Of a DNA stretch of 64,000 nt, positions 1 to 10,306 are shown one piece after another. The stretch is taken from assembly GCF_039555335.1 (NCBI RefSeq), contig NC_092641.1, forward strand, positions 33,939,548-34,003,547, written 5' to 3'. The DNA is from Amphiura filiformis (Eukaryota > Echinodermata > Ophiuroidea > Amphilepidida > Amphiuridae). The position numbers and the translations under genes are program-made. The notes under the pieces are model-generated. The model saw only the letters and a list, made by a program, of their open reading frames with translations. It was not told where the DNA came from and did not search any database. The first letter of the stretch is position 1, and every line of letters begins with the position of its first letter.

Positions 1-1
1 T

Positions 2-265
2 ACCCAAAACAGGGCTAGACAACTAAGGCTAAATCACATGTTTAATATTTTTCACTCACTGGGCCCATCTTATCTTAATCAATTCTTTACAAAAATATCT
101 CTTGTTCATAATCATACCACTAGGTCAAGTGCTTCGAATTTCCATGCCCCTTTTTTCTATCAAGCCACACTTGATTGGAACAATTTACCATCCCAAATCA
201 AATCTATTCTTGACAAAAATACTTTTAAATATGCCACAAAAAACACCTTGCCAGAAGTGCGATAA
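2..265 (+). mobile_element. LINE reverse transcriptase, C-terminal end (truncated by window edge)
   Basis: The open frame enters from the left edge and ends at TAA 263-265. It reads as the extreme C-terminus of a non-LTR retrotransposon ORF2. It has the RLNHMFNIFHSLGPSYL-type block, then HNHTTRSS, then WNNLP and a final FK...K stretch. This layout is typical of the region after the RT domain in CR1/Jockey-type elements. The catalytic RT lies outside the window. The same domain order occurs at the end of the LINE at 35,638-39,000, but the sequences differ, so this is another family. Stopping the call at the TAA is certain; the clade is inference. Confidence 0.72.
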
Positions 266-510
266 CCCAAGAGTCAGCTTCATTTGTGTAACCTGTTCCT
301 TTCTGTCCTTTGTGCTTGTTTTGTCCTCCGTCCCAGGCACTGTCTTGTCTTTATGTAGGACCCCATTGGAAATAAGTTTACACATTTGCAGCTAGACTTT
401 ATGGGTTATCCTGGCATTTAGGTGTCTTTGCTTGTATCCATGTATTTCATGTTTGCTAAATTTGTAATGATTTGTGTGATTGATTATATTTATTGTTCTT
501 GCTCTGCAAA
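266..510 (+). other. Non-coding tail after LINE ORF
   Basis: No convincing coding frame. It is probably the 3' untranslated part of the LINE fragment just upstream, and it is cut off by the inverted-repeat element starting at 511. No clear microsatellite tail is visible. Confidence 0.35.
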
Positions 511-1767
511 TGAAGAGCTATATTTCCAAACCGTGTTAAGTCCACAAGATTCACTTTGAAGAAAATCAGGAATTTTCTTTATGGCAATGAAATAAAGTTC
601 GATTTATATAAAATTACTGTGAAGTGAAGGTGATATATAAAGGACCATAAATACATGTTAAGTTAAAATCTAGAGACTTTTGATTTTTTTTAATGAATTA
701 ATTTATTTTAAAAATAGCATGGACTTAACACGTTTTGACACAAAATGCAATTTCTGGCACGGACTTAACACATTTTGACACAAAACATAGCATCTGTAAC
801 GCAGAACTAACCATATTTTTCTCAAACTAGTCTTAAAAGATAACAAATTTATTATAAACATACAAAATGTGATTCCCTCTACTATAAAACACAATTTTGC
901 AACAAAACACCTTGCATTATATGGAACCCCCTCCTCCCGCCCATTTTTTACCAAAATTCGATGTTTAAAATAGTTCAAAATTCAAAACTGAGTTGTATTG
1001 CATTTCTCAGAATTGAATAAACATCATTTCACTGACAATAAGTGATGACCCGAAATACCCACTTGTTTTATCACATTATCAGTTATCACAATGCCCCCCT
1101 CCCTCATACTGCCACCCTAATCTCATATTGACAGCCGTAAGTTTTTAAGTCTTTAAGTCCGAATTTTTTTTTTATACCTTTAACTTTGAAATAATACCTT
1201 GAATTTAGTAGCACATTTTGATAATCATACAAAATAATAATATCAAAAACTAACTCTACCACCATCCTCTAACATTAATTCTACCATCACAACCTCTCCC
1301 TCTCCCCCTTCCCACCCTTTTCATGTCTTTCTGGAGGTATCTACCAAATATTTAAGAAATCTCATACAAACTAGGCCTACTAATTTTTTTTTTTTTAAAC
1401 CAACAGCAAATTCAGGTATACTAGTCTCAGGACCAAACAAGAACGAAGACGCAAAGCAAGGCAATGTTATTAATCATGCAGAACTTAACGATTGACTATT
1501 GGAAGCCCTATGCCGTGCTACTTGCCTACAAGCTGCCCACAAGGGCATTGTTCATGGACTTAACACAGTTTGCTACCAAACTGGATTGGACTTAACACGT
1601 TTTGGAAAAAAATCGATACTTTGTGTGTCAATATTTCGGGGCTTGACTAATTTTGGAAAAAAACACACACATTGCTGGATAGCCCTAGTTACTCATTACC
1701 CATTTTCATCAAAATCTCAATTTTGAAGGTGGGTGGACTTAACACGGTTTGGAAATAAGCTCTTCAA
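511..1767. mobile_element. 1.26-kb terminal-inverted-repeat element with internal GGACTTAACAC repeats
   Basis: The ends are inverted repeats of about 35 bp. The left end (511-545) begins TGAAGAGCT and contains CCAAACCGTGTTAAGTCCAC. The right end (1733-1767) is its reverse complement apart from one small indel. The word GGACTTAACAC(A/G) followed by TTTTG recurs inside the element at about 721, 761, 1556 and 1588, always reading inward as at the right end. Such subterminal copies often serve as transposase binding sites. No transposase frame is visible, so this is a non-autonomous DNA element. Its superfamily is unresolved because the flanks give no clear target site duplication. Confidence 0.83.
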
Positions 1768-1811
1768 ATATTGCCAGGATTTTAACAAGACACCTTTTGG
1801 ATGTGATACCT

Positions 1812-2220
1812 GGCTGTGTTAGAATACAGTTGGATGAGACATATGGCTGATAAAGGGGCGCAGACTACCCTTGACACATATTTCACTGAAAAATCTAGCA
1901 ACTGCAGGCAAAAGAATACCTGCCCCCTCTGTGGTAACTGCCTTGTCAATTACATAGTATATAAAGCTAAGGTTACCACTGATCAAACAATTGCCAGTTA
2001 TATTGAGCTGGCAAGTGCTAGTTTTAAAACCAGGTACAATAACCACACCAAATCTTTCCGTCTCGAATGCTATGTAAAGGAAACAGAACTTTCAAAATAT
2101 ATCTGAGGTTGAACTACTCGATCTCATGGGAAATTCTCAAGTATTCTAATACCCATAGGCGCAGTTCAGGCCAATGCAATCTCTGTATGGAGGAAAACTT
2201 CACATCTTATAATTGCACCT
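1812..2220 (+). pseudogene. Penelope-type GIY-YIG endonuclease domain, broken copy 1
   Basis: The frame at 1816-2106 gives CPLCGNCLVNYIVYKAKVTT, then SYIEL where a Y-I-G-L is expected, then FKTRYNNHTKSF and ETELSKYI. After a frameshift near 2100 the next frame continues with LNYSISWEIL and a CNLC motif. The order CPL-x-GNC, VYKA, YIG, FKTRY-NH-KSF, ETELSKYIW, YSISW, RCNLCL-EK is the GIY-YIG nuclease module found at the C-terminus of Penelope-like retroelements. The glycine of the YIG motif is replaced, and a stop interrupts the frame, so the copy is dead. A second copy follows directly. Confidence 0.75.
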
Positions 2221-2228
2221 TCATGTCC

Positions 2229-2626
2229 GCATGCCCTCTAGATGGCAATAGTCTTACACCATCAGTCATTTACCAGGCTTCTAGCTCAGGATGATACTCA
2301 AACAAAGGGATCTTATACTGGACTAACGAACGGACCATTCAAGACTATAGATTCTACTGCCATACAAACTCATTCAAGAATGAAAAACAATGTAACGCCA
2401 CCACTCTCAGCCGATATATATGGTCTTTAAAGGACAAGAATATTAATTACTCAATTGCATGGAGAATAATCACACGTGCCAAAGCCTACTCTCCGAATAC
2501 AAAGAGATGTAATTTGTGCTTGACTGAAAAATATTATATTTGTAAAAACCACTTATGTCAACTCTTAATAATAGAAATGAACTTGTGAGTGTTTGTAGAC
2601 ATACGAGGAAGTACTTATTGTGTTAA
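2229..2626 (+). pseudogene. Penelope-type GIY-YIG endonuclease domain, broken copy 2
   Basis: This is a second, independently decayed GIY-YIG module in tandem with copy 1. It starts CPLDGNSL, continues with SYTGLTNGPFKT in another frame, then LSRYIWSLKDKNINYSIAW, KRCNLCLTEKYYIC and RNELVSVCRHTRKYLLC, ending at TAA 2624-2626. At least three frame changes separate these blocks. The module is more complete at its C-terminus than copy 1. Head-to-tail partial copies are common for Penelope-like elements, but here both pieces are endonuclease ends, so two nested or tandem truncated insertions are equally possible. Confidence 0.78.
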
Positions 2627-3788
2627 CATTTGAAACCTTGACTTTTACCAAGGCCTATGCCTTTTATTGGCACTTATCTTTTGCTATCATTGACTTTTAT
2701 AGTCGCTCATATTTTATGTCACGCTTTTTATAGACACTTTAAATCAGCTTCAGGATGTGTTTTTGGCCCACCCAGCCAGGTATATTTTGCTTGTGCTCTC
2801 ATTCGACTGAGGAGTGAAGGTGTCCAACACCTATACAAAACAGTGCTGTATCAAATGATGGTTTAAATACCAAGATTCAGTACATATATTTCTGCTCCTT
2901 TTTAGTTGAGCACTTTATCTGTAGTGATGGTTTCATCCAAGTTTACTCTTGTTATATATATATAATACTTTCACAAAACTGTGGATATGGGGATATTTGT
3001 GGGCATAGGACATCAACCGATTACTGGGACATTTTAGTGTCCCTGTAGACATGTCCCCTATAAATGTCGCAATATCAACAGTTTTATAAGGTATATAAAT
3101 TTGGGGAAATGTCCGCACAAAAAACCCGAACTGTGATGCAGTGTAACGTGTAATCTCTAAAGAGGGCGGTATTAATTTTTTTCTGTTCCTGCGCATGCAT
3201 CGTACCCCAGCCTTTCCGCCATCTTGTCCCGGGTACAACAACACAAACAAGCCAAAGGCGGTGCATTAAAACATATCACAACCAGTGACAAGATCCACGA
3301 AAACACCAAATGCAGAATTCACATAGGCTTCAAATCACTCACAAGTAATCGACAAATGAAGAGCAACAACCAGCAAAACTGGAGATAATACCATGCCAGA
3401 ATCCAAAATCATGTCATCTTCTTGTTTCTCCTAATCTGTCGAAATTCGGAAGCCATCGCAGATCGTTCTATTGCTGGAAAACTGTACATATGTATGTATT
3501 ATATCTTTGATGTTTGTTTCCTGCATGCATCCCTACCCAATTACTAACTTAACTTCCTGCTTGCTCTATGTTATTACTAATGCTATGGCAGAATGGCTTT
3601 GAGTATGAAGCCATCATTTTAGAGGTCTGCAATGGCAAAAAAGAGGCAACACAGATGATGAGGGCAAAGTACATGTAGGCTGAAGTAAAGAGTAAAAAGA
3701 GTAACAAGGGAAGAGCCAACAAAAGAGCACTGACAGAAGACGAGACATCAGTTGAAAAGGATTGTGGGGTACAGTCTAAAAAAAGGCA
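2627..3788. other. Non-coding stretch
   Basis: No supported gene. It contains a short TA repeat near 2952-2966 and an unremarkable 100-residue minus-strand frame (2933-3250) without recognisable motifs. It may include untranslated remnants of the Penelope element. Confidence 0.4.
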
Positions 3789-3974
3789 ATGGAAATCAAC
3801 AGTCAAACTATTAACTGGTTTAAGTCAATCAAGAATAAGAAAAATTGCAGCTTTATGGTTTTCGACATAGTAGACTACTATCCATCTATTACAACCAATC
3901 TTACAATATTACAACCAACTAAAGCAATTAATTTTGTGATAACATTCGTCCCTATACTAGATTCTGAGATATAA
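3789..3974 (+). pseudogene. Penelope-like reverse transcriptase scrap
   Basis: The frame contains INWFKSIKNKKNCSF, then MVFDIVDYYPSI, which fits the RT motif A region of Penelope-like elements (W-F-K-x-I-x-N-K ... F-D-I-x-D-F-Y-P-S-I). The aspartate of motif A is kept. Similarity fades after about 3,905 and no later RT motifs follow, so this is a short remnant. It lies 1.2 kb downstream of the GIY-YIG copies. That is the reverse of their order in an intact element, so it is a separate or rearranged fragment. Confidence 0.55.
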
Positions 3975-4673
3975 TTTTGCACTCGCGCAAGTCCTTAAGT
4001 ACTTCACAGCAACTTACACACAAACATCGACGCTTCATAATTCTTGTTTAATGACATTTCAGCATCATTTGATCTGAAGAAGAACATTTTAAATGTTTGA
4101 AAGCTAATCAATTTCGAATTGTGCCGTTGTTATGATTTTCTGCTACGTTCGCATGCTTGAAATCCAAGAATGCGGTGCCATGTCTCTCATGGTTGAACAG
4201 GGGTATTCAAGTTTGGTTTGGGTCAATTTTACAGTGGATCCATCCATATATAAATTTACCCAGAATTTTGGAGCTATCGCTATACCAAAAGTCACAATTT
4301 TCTGTCAAATTTAATACAAATTGCCAAAATTTGGCAATATTTCTAGACAAGATTAGGAACATTTTGTAAATGGGTCAGTGATATTCCAAATGGCCGAAAA
4401 TGCAAACCATATCCGGCACATTCCTGTATGGTCCCATGGTTAGGAACCATGGTCAATCATGGTTCAAAATGTGGTATTTTGGGCACTTTTTGCCAATATC
4501 ATCAAAATGAATTTGGCCTTATAAAGGCCCATGATCAAATATAATTCCTGCTCTAAACTGATTTATATGTTTGAAGAATATGGTTTCAGACTAAACTGCA
4601 TCATATATAACTGAAAAACACTGTCTTAATATTATGTTCTATGTCATTGGTTTTTTTTTTATAGATTTAAGAA
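3975..4673. other. Non-coding stretch before Mutator-like exon
   Basis: No coding signal. It ends in a pyrimidine-rich tract followed by AG at about 4,650-4,665, which would fit a splice acceptor for the next entry. Confidence 0.35.
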
Positions 4674-4927
4674 ATGGCAATTGAAAATAAACAGGCTGCT
4701 AGTAGAAGGTTGAAAAGGGTGTTAATAGCCCATGATATGGTAGATGGGTTTCACCCTGACGCTACTATAGCTGATAAATCTTTGGAGAACCTCACTGTAG
4801 ACTGCAAGGTTTCATGTAATAGAACTTGGAAGAATAGAGGGTTTGACTCACACCACTGTGTCACATCAGTTATTAGTATAGACACTGGCGAGATTCTAGA
4901 CTATGAATACATCACAAATTCTTGTGT
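4674..4927 (+). CDS. Mutator-like transposase fragment, possible exon
   Basis: The frame begins with ATG in a favourable context (AAGAAATGG) just after a T-tract/AG acceptor. It ends at a good donor, TGTGT|GTAAGT. The C-terminal half reads NRTWKNRGFDSHHCVTSVIS followed by DTGEILDYEYITNSC. This matches the D-G-T-W-x-K-R-G-x-x-S ... G-V ... D-T-G-x-V-L-D-Y-E pattern at the start of the DDE domain in animal Mutator-like transposases. The first aspartate position appears as N in N-R-T-W, so a catalytic residue may be missing. No continuing exon was found in a matching phase, so it is probably a relic. A 45-bp piece of its start is duplicated at 5,146-5,190. Confidence 0.55.
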
Positions 4928-5145
4928 GTAAGTTTTCATCTCAACAGCCTTTCCCTCAGCATTTAGAAGGAATGTGCGAAAGCAATGAAGGACTTAACTG
5001 AAACTAGTGAAGAACATTCACTGAATGCAGTAGCTCCTGTGGACAGATGCAGTAGCTAGTATTGCCCATCAATCAGCAAGTGAGCATAGGTTCAACAAGA
5101 AAGACCTGCTGCCAGTAACCAAAGATTTATATAGCTTGAAGAAAA

Positions 5146-5190
5146 ATTGAAAATAAACAGGATGCTAGTAGAAGGTTGAAAAGGGTGTTA
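5146..5190 (+). repeat. 45-bp direct copy of 4,680-4,724
   Basis: The bases from ATTGAAAATAAACAGG to AAAAGGGTGTTA are repeated here with a single difference from the start of the Mutator-like exon. The spacing is 466 bp. Confidence 0.85.
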
Positions 5191-5538
5191 AGGGTGGTCT
5201 TAACCCTGGAATTATGGAAACTTTCGGGCTTCATAACTGCTAAATTATTAGTCTAAAGAATATAAAAGTATACATTTTAGACTGGAAATGACTTGCTGAA
5301 TTCATCTGTGAGGTCCAGTTTGGGCAAAGATGTTCATTTTGAGAAAATCTCAAAAACAGGTTTTTGGCCCAAATTTTTTGTGCAACATAACAAAAAATTA
5401 ATAAGTTAACCAAGTTTTTATTGCTTGGTTATAGATTTGTCATGTGACTATTATGTTTACCACATGTTTTAATATTGCTCTACACGAACTAGTTTTTACA
5501 ATGGTATTTTATGATTTATTTTGTTTCTTTATGCACAG
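5191..5538. other. Non-coding stretch, possible intron
   Basis: AT-rich with no coding signal. It ends in a T-rich tract and CACAG, the putative acceptor of the following exon. Confidence 0.35.
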
Positions 5539-5898
5539 GTCCAGGACCACAGACACCCCAGACATCTTCCACTCTGGCCCTTGTTGCTCCCTCTTCCCAA
5601 TCCCCAGATGCTGCCTCATCCAAGACACCAGATGCTGCCTCACCCAAGACACCAGATGTTGCAGGACCACAGACACCCCAGACTTCTTCCACTCTGGCCC
5701 TTGTTGTCCCCACTTCCCAACCCCCAACTGCTGCCTCATCTAAGACACCAAATGCTGCTACATTGCCCAAGATATCAGATGCCACTCCGTCATTGACCAC
5801 ACCAGACACTGCTCCACTGTGTGAAACTCCAGATGCTGTGCCATTACCAAACACGCCAGATGCAGAACAGTTACCCGGACCTTCCAAATGTATGGGAG
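5539..5898 (+). CDS. Pro/Thr/Ser-rich exon of transposase-like gene
   Basis: The exon is bounded by acceptor CACAG| and donor GGGAG|GTAAG. It encodes a low-complexity linker of repeated units such as SSKTPDAA, SPKTPDVA and TPDAVPLP. Two near-identical blocks starting PGPQTPQTSSTLALV are separated by about 120 bp. It ends in phase 1 (a lone G), and the next exon at 6,222 begins with AC, making a GAC aspartate codon in frame. That phase match is the main support for joining the two. It is probably the disordered N-terminal part of the transposase-like protein downstream. No function can be assigned. The first exon was not found. Confidence 0.5.
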
Positions 5899-6221
5899 GT
5901 AAGTGTATGCTCTATAAAATTCTGAGATATAGTTTTGTTTTTTTGTGGTGCAGAATTCATCAGACTCCTGACTATAATTTCAAGCAGTGATTCAATTCAG
6001 TTTAATACCAGTTTATTCACCTATTGATCCTTTTCACACACAAAAAAAAAAATAAATATGGTGATTTTAGAAATAAAAATTAATTGCATAAAGCTTTCAT
6101 AAATCAACTAGGATACAACATATGAAAATATATCTCAGAAGAATAACTTTATTGTAGCTACATAATGAAGGAACAAGTTACATGTAAGAAATGGTTACAA
6201 TTTATTGTTATTATGTTTCAG

Positions 6222-8671
6222 ACTTCAATGAAGAATCTACAGGTACCAGGACTGAGAAAGAAGCGCTATCAATCCGTTCATCCAAGCGAACAGAGCCAGA
6301 CACTCCACAAAAGAAACAGCTTAAGAGAAGACTGAACTTTGTAACTAAAACCAAATCTGAGATGAAAGCAAAACATACAAAGAAGGTTGAAGAGTTGCAA
6401 TCAAACAAAAATTGATTACCCAAAAATACACACAGTAAAAGAGCTGAATCGGAAAGTTGCACGTAAAGATAAGTCCGTAAAAAAGAAGGCCATAAAAATT
6501 AAGAAGCTGAAATCAAAGTTCAACAGCACAGAACAAGCTAAAGAAATCAATGAACTGACAAAGAAGCTAAAAAATGAGAGGAAAAAACATAAACGTAGTA
6601 TGAAAAATCTGAAGAAGAACCATGAAGAGTCTATGTTACAACTCAAAAGTGAAGTTGAGAAACTGAAGAATGAAGTACAGGTAAAGAAAGACAAAATTGA
6701 AGGGTTAGAGGATGAAAATTGTAAATTGAAAGATCAAATTGAATCTGCTGAATCTCAACCATCTCAATTTCAGAAAGACAGCAAGTCCTACTCAGTACCT
6801 ACCAGAATGTTTGTTTACGATTGTATCACCAGTAATGTCCCAACCAACAAAGAACCTGGACTAATTCAAAACTTTGCTAAAAGAGCAGGTTGTCAGGTAA
6901 ACCAAATACCACACAGAAACACGGTTGAATTTATGGCAAAAGAACTGGGTACCGTGTCCGATCTTATGAGTGCAGAGGTTCTTGTCAACGGGGAGAACAT
7001 AACCTTGGGCTTTGATGCCACAACTCAAGAAGGGGTACATGTGAATGAAATTCACATCACCACACAGAACAAGTGCCATGTTTTAGCAGTAGATGAGTTG
7101 GCTGGTGGAACAGCAGATGACTATTTCTCCCACATCAACGACACTATAAACAATTTGACTGATACATATTGCCTATATTACAGTACAGATTTCACTGAAA
7201 CTAGAAACAAGATTATAGGCAACATTAGTAATACCATCACAGACAGGGCCTCTGTTAATCATGCCACAATTCAGCAACTTGAACTGAACTGGAACACAAA
7301 GTTAAACGAGCTGAATTGCCATCTCCACCCATTGGACACCATCGCAAGTTCAGTTCGTAGTTCCCTTAAGAAGACAGAACCAGCTGACATGACACAGAAG
7401 CAGTATGGCCACGAATGCATTGCACATCAGTGTATCTTGAACATGGATAAGATGAGATTCAAAGATGGTAAAGGGGATCCGAAAGGATTTAAAAGCGCAC
7501 TAAGAAGCCATGAGCTCCCGATGGGATTACTGCCAAGATACCGGGGTAACAGACTCCACATCATGTTCGACATCAGTGGAAAGCTAATCCAACATGAAAA
7601 GTTCTTCACCAGTCTCCTGACCGAATCACCGCTGACCTGTGGAGGGCTGATACCAGATGTGCTACATGTACATGACTTTTAAGTCACCTGTTGCTCAAAT
7701 AGAATTTCAGGTGTTTGGGCTTCTTGGGAAGCTTGTGACCGGCCCGTGGATGCACAAGTTTTACACTTCTCACGAGTCGGAGCTAAGCCACGTAGATGGC
7801 ATCGGCCTGGTAAGAGACGTCGTGTCGGTAGCAAAGGATTTTGCATCTAAACCTGAAGACGCATTGACTACCACTGTCAATTTCTTTGGAGACCAGTTGC
7901 CCAATGATGATGCCACACTTAAGTCTCTTCAGGAATCACCGTGTGATGCCTCTTTACTGAAGATGGTGGAGGTGTTGGAGCGACAGTATGAGAGGTATTT
8001 TGGCATTGATGTGTCGGAGGTGCTCCGAGCGGAAACCGAGTCAGCAAGATGCCACAACATTGACGCAGAGACTGTCATGGGGATGTTCTCGGCAGCGAAA
8101 GACCATGCCCCCAACGCCACTATGTCTTTCATGTCAGCTTCAATCCGGGTATCTTGACAACCTGGAAACAGAAGAGAGAACGAAAGTTGTTAAAGTAGCT
8201 GTAACAAGAGGACGGAAAGAAACACTGAAGCAAAGAAAGAAAGCTGCTCAAATACAGAAGGAAATAGCCACAAGAATGAAGCAGACACTTCAGAAGAAGA
8301 GAACGACAGACCGCAACAGAGTGGAGAAGCAGGTTAAGGGGTGTAAGGTTGCCGATATCGGTACTGTCTTTCCTGATTTGGAGGAGAAGACGAAACAACA
8401 ACTCACCGACCTACTGATGGGCAAAGTCACTGGGCAGATCATATACCACATTTGGTATGACGACGACACACAAACCAAGACAATGTACCTCGGAAAACTT
8501 GAAGAATGTTCAGAAGTAGCAACAAGAGGCAAGAACCCCTACACCTACAAACAGTACCAAATTGCATACTGGTTAGAGGGAGAGACGTATGAACGTGATG
8601 CAGAGGAGTTTGATGTGCGCGCCACAGAATTGGCAGCCGATCTCATTTGTGGCGATTTGACCATGTCCTAG
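6222..8671 (+). pseudogene. Uncharacterised transposase-like protein, three frame breaks
   Basis: A long exon follows acceptor TTTCAG|. It encodes a Lys-rich coiled coil (6,280-6,760), then a putative RNase H-like core: LGFDATTQEGVH (about 7,005-7,040), ITDRASVNHA (7,236-7,265) and LNCHLHPLD (7,312-7,338). The D...TD...C-x-x-H spacing recalls hAT-related transposases. The C-terminal part has ARCHNIDAETVMGMFSAAK (8,047-8,103), a Lys/Arg-rich helix and a final AADLICGDL. The frame changes near 6,405 (in an A run), near 7,680 (in a T run) and near 8,150, and each continuation resumes the same protein. It ends at TAG 8,669-8,671. It belongs to a repeated family that I recall from invertebrate genomes but cannot name; a second relic lies at 24,343-24,600. 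The transposase role is inference. Confidence 0.65.
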
Positions 8672-8811
8672 TTATAGCAATGTACAAGTTTTCGACGTAT
8701 TCCACAAATTGCATATAAATATGTTTCATAAAATTCAAGATTGTGATGCAGAAAGATAACCGTAACAAAATAATATAACATTCTGCAGTGTACAATTCAA
8801 AGATCAATATA
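8672..8811. other. Short non-coding spacer with TA target of Tc1 element
   Basis: AT-rich sequence without a gene. It ends in the TA dinucleotide (8,810-8,811) duplicated on the far side of the Tc1 element. Confidence 0.5.
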
Positions 8812-10304
8812 CACTAAGCCAAAAAAGAAAAAGTTCATGATATCACCAAAAGAAAATTTGTGCATGAAAATGTACCAAATTTGGATACAATATTGCTCTA
8901 ATGCTTAGCTTTAATGTCCTTGAGTTTCCAATTGTTCGCTTCATTGACACCAGAGAAATGTGCACTGATATGGAACAGCTTCTTTTCAACAGTTCACAGT
9001 CATAAGATGCAGTTACTGTAGCATGCATATCAATGAATGAAACCAAAAAATGTAAAGAGATTGGCACCCCTAACCATGCGCATGAATGGGTCTGTAAGGC
9101 AAGTATGGGTTTGTACTGGGGATTCAGTTTGCAAGTCTTTTTGCAGAGTTACACAGTATAGTCTTTCTGAGTCTGGAAACAGATATGCCACGACTATCAG
9201 AAGACCAGTGCGGAAGGGCTGTTGGAATGTTTGAGGCTGGTATGACTCAAGAAGAGATAGCGGAAATCTTTGGATGCTCTCAAGCTGCAATTTCGCAGCT
9301 CATTGCCCGTAGGATTGAAACCGGAACTGTAATGATCGTGATCGCAGTGGACGACCAAGAGGTACCACACCAGGTCAAGATCGCTACATTCTCCTGCAAC
9401 ACCTGCGTGACCGCTTTCGACAGCTCCAAGAACTGCATCAGAAACAATTGGTACCCACAACAATCCAGTAACTGGCCAAACTGTTCGCAATCGCTCGACG
9501 AGCAGGGGTTAGGTTCTCATCGTCCAAACCGATGCCCGATATTGACTCCAGCACATCGCAACACGAGACGTGATTGGTCTAGGCGTCATAATGATGGAAT
9601 CAGCGTCAATGGAGCACGGTGTTATTCAGCGATGAGTCCAGATTCTGCGTTAACAGAAGTGACGGTCGGCAACGGGTATGGCGCAGACAAGGCGAACGAA
9701 ACGCAGACTGCTGCATCAGAGAGACCGACAATTTTGGTGGTCCGAATGTGATGGTTTGGGGTGCAATCTCCCGGAACTATAGGACATCCCTTGTTTTTGT
9801 GGAAGGAAACCTAAATGCCCGTCATTACATACACGAGATTCTGCAGCCGCAGCTAGGTGGTACCATTCATGGCAGCTCATCCAGACATCATATTGTTCCA
9901 ACAGGATGGTGCCAGAGCCCACACTGCACGTCTGACCATCCCCCAGGTCACAATCGCAAACTTGATCGGAAGCATGCGGAGAAGATGTACAGCGTGTCTG
10001 GAAGCTCGCGGTGGACATACCCGTTACTAGGGACTCTTTATTATCTGTTTAAACATGTGACATTATCATCTTGGTAAGGTTATTTTGACTCTTTATAATG
10101 TTTGTTACTTTGTGATTCACACAAAAGGCACCGTTCTGGGACAGTGCACATTTCTATTGTTTCAAGAAAGGAAACAATTTGGTATTACTTGACATTGAAG
10201 CTAAGCATTGGAGCAATATTGTATCCAAATTTGGTACATTTTCATGCACAACTTTTCTTTTGGTGATATCTTGAACTTTTATAAGTTTCTTTTTTGGCTT
10301 AGTG
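8812..10304 (+). mobile_element. Tc1/mariner-type element with ~110-bp TIRs
   Basis: The left end (8,812 to about 8,925) begins CACTAAGCCAAAAAAG. The right end (about 10,190-10,304) ends CTTTTTTGGCTTAGTG. The two are inverted copies over about 110 bp, with a few substitutions and a small insertion near 10,280. TA dinucleotides flank both ends (8,810-8,811 and 10,305-10,306), which is the Tc1/mariner target duplication. The 1,493-bp length is close to that of an autonomous element, but the enclosed transposase is broken and internally deleted. Confidence 0.93.
9185..10030 (+). pseudogene. Tc1 transposase relic lacking the third catalytic residue
   Basis: The start ATG opens a helix-turn-helix domain with MTQEEIAEIFGCSQAAISQL. 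Later blocks lie in other frames: RDRSGRPRGTTPGQDRY (about 9,335-9,385), LFSDESRF with the first catalytic Asp (9,631-9,633), NVMVWGAIS, then ILFQQDGARAHTARL with the second Asp (about 9,890-9,940). The next residues are IPQVTIANLIGSMRRRC and GGHTRY, ending at TAG 10,028-10,030. In intact Tc1 proteins a segment with S-P-D-x-N-P-I-E-H lies between HTARL and IPQ. Here it is absent, so the third acidic residue was deleted. There are also several frameshifts and stops. It cannot encode an active enzyme. Confidence 0.88.
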
Positions 10305-10306
10305 TA

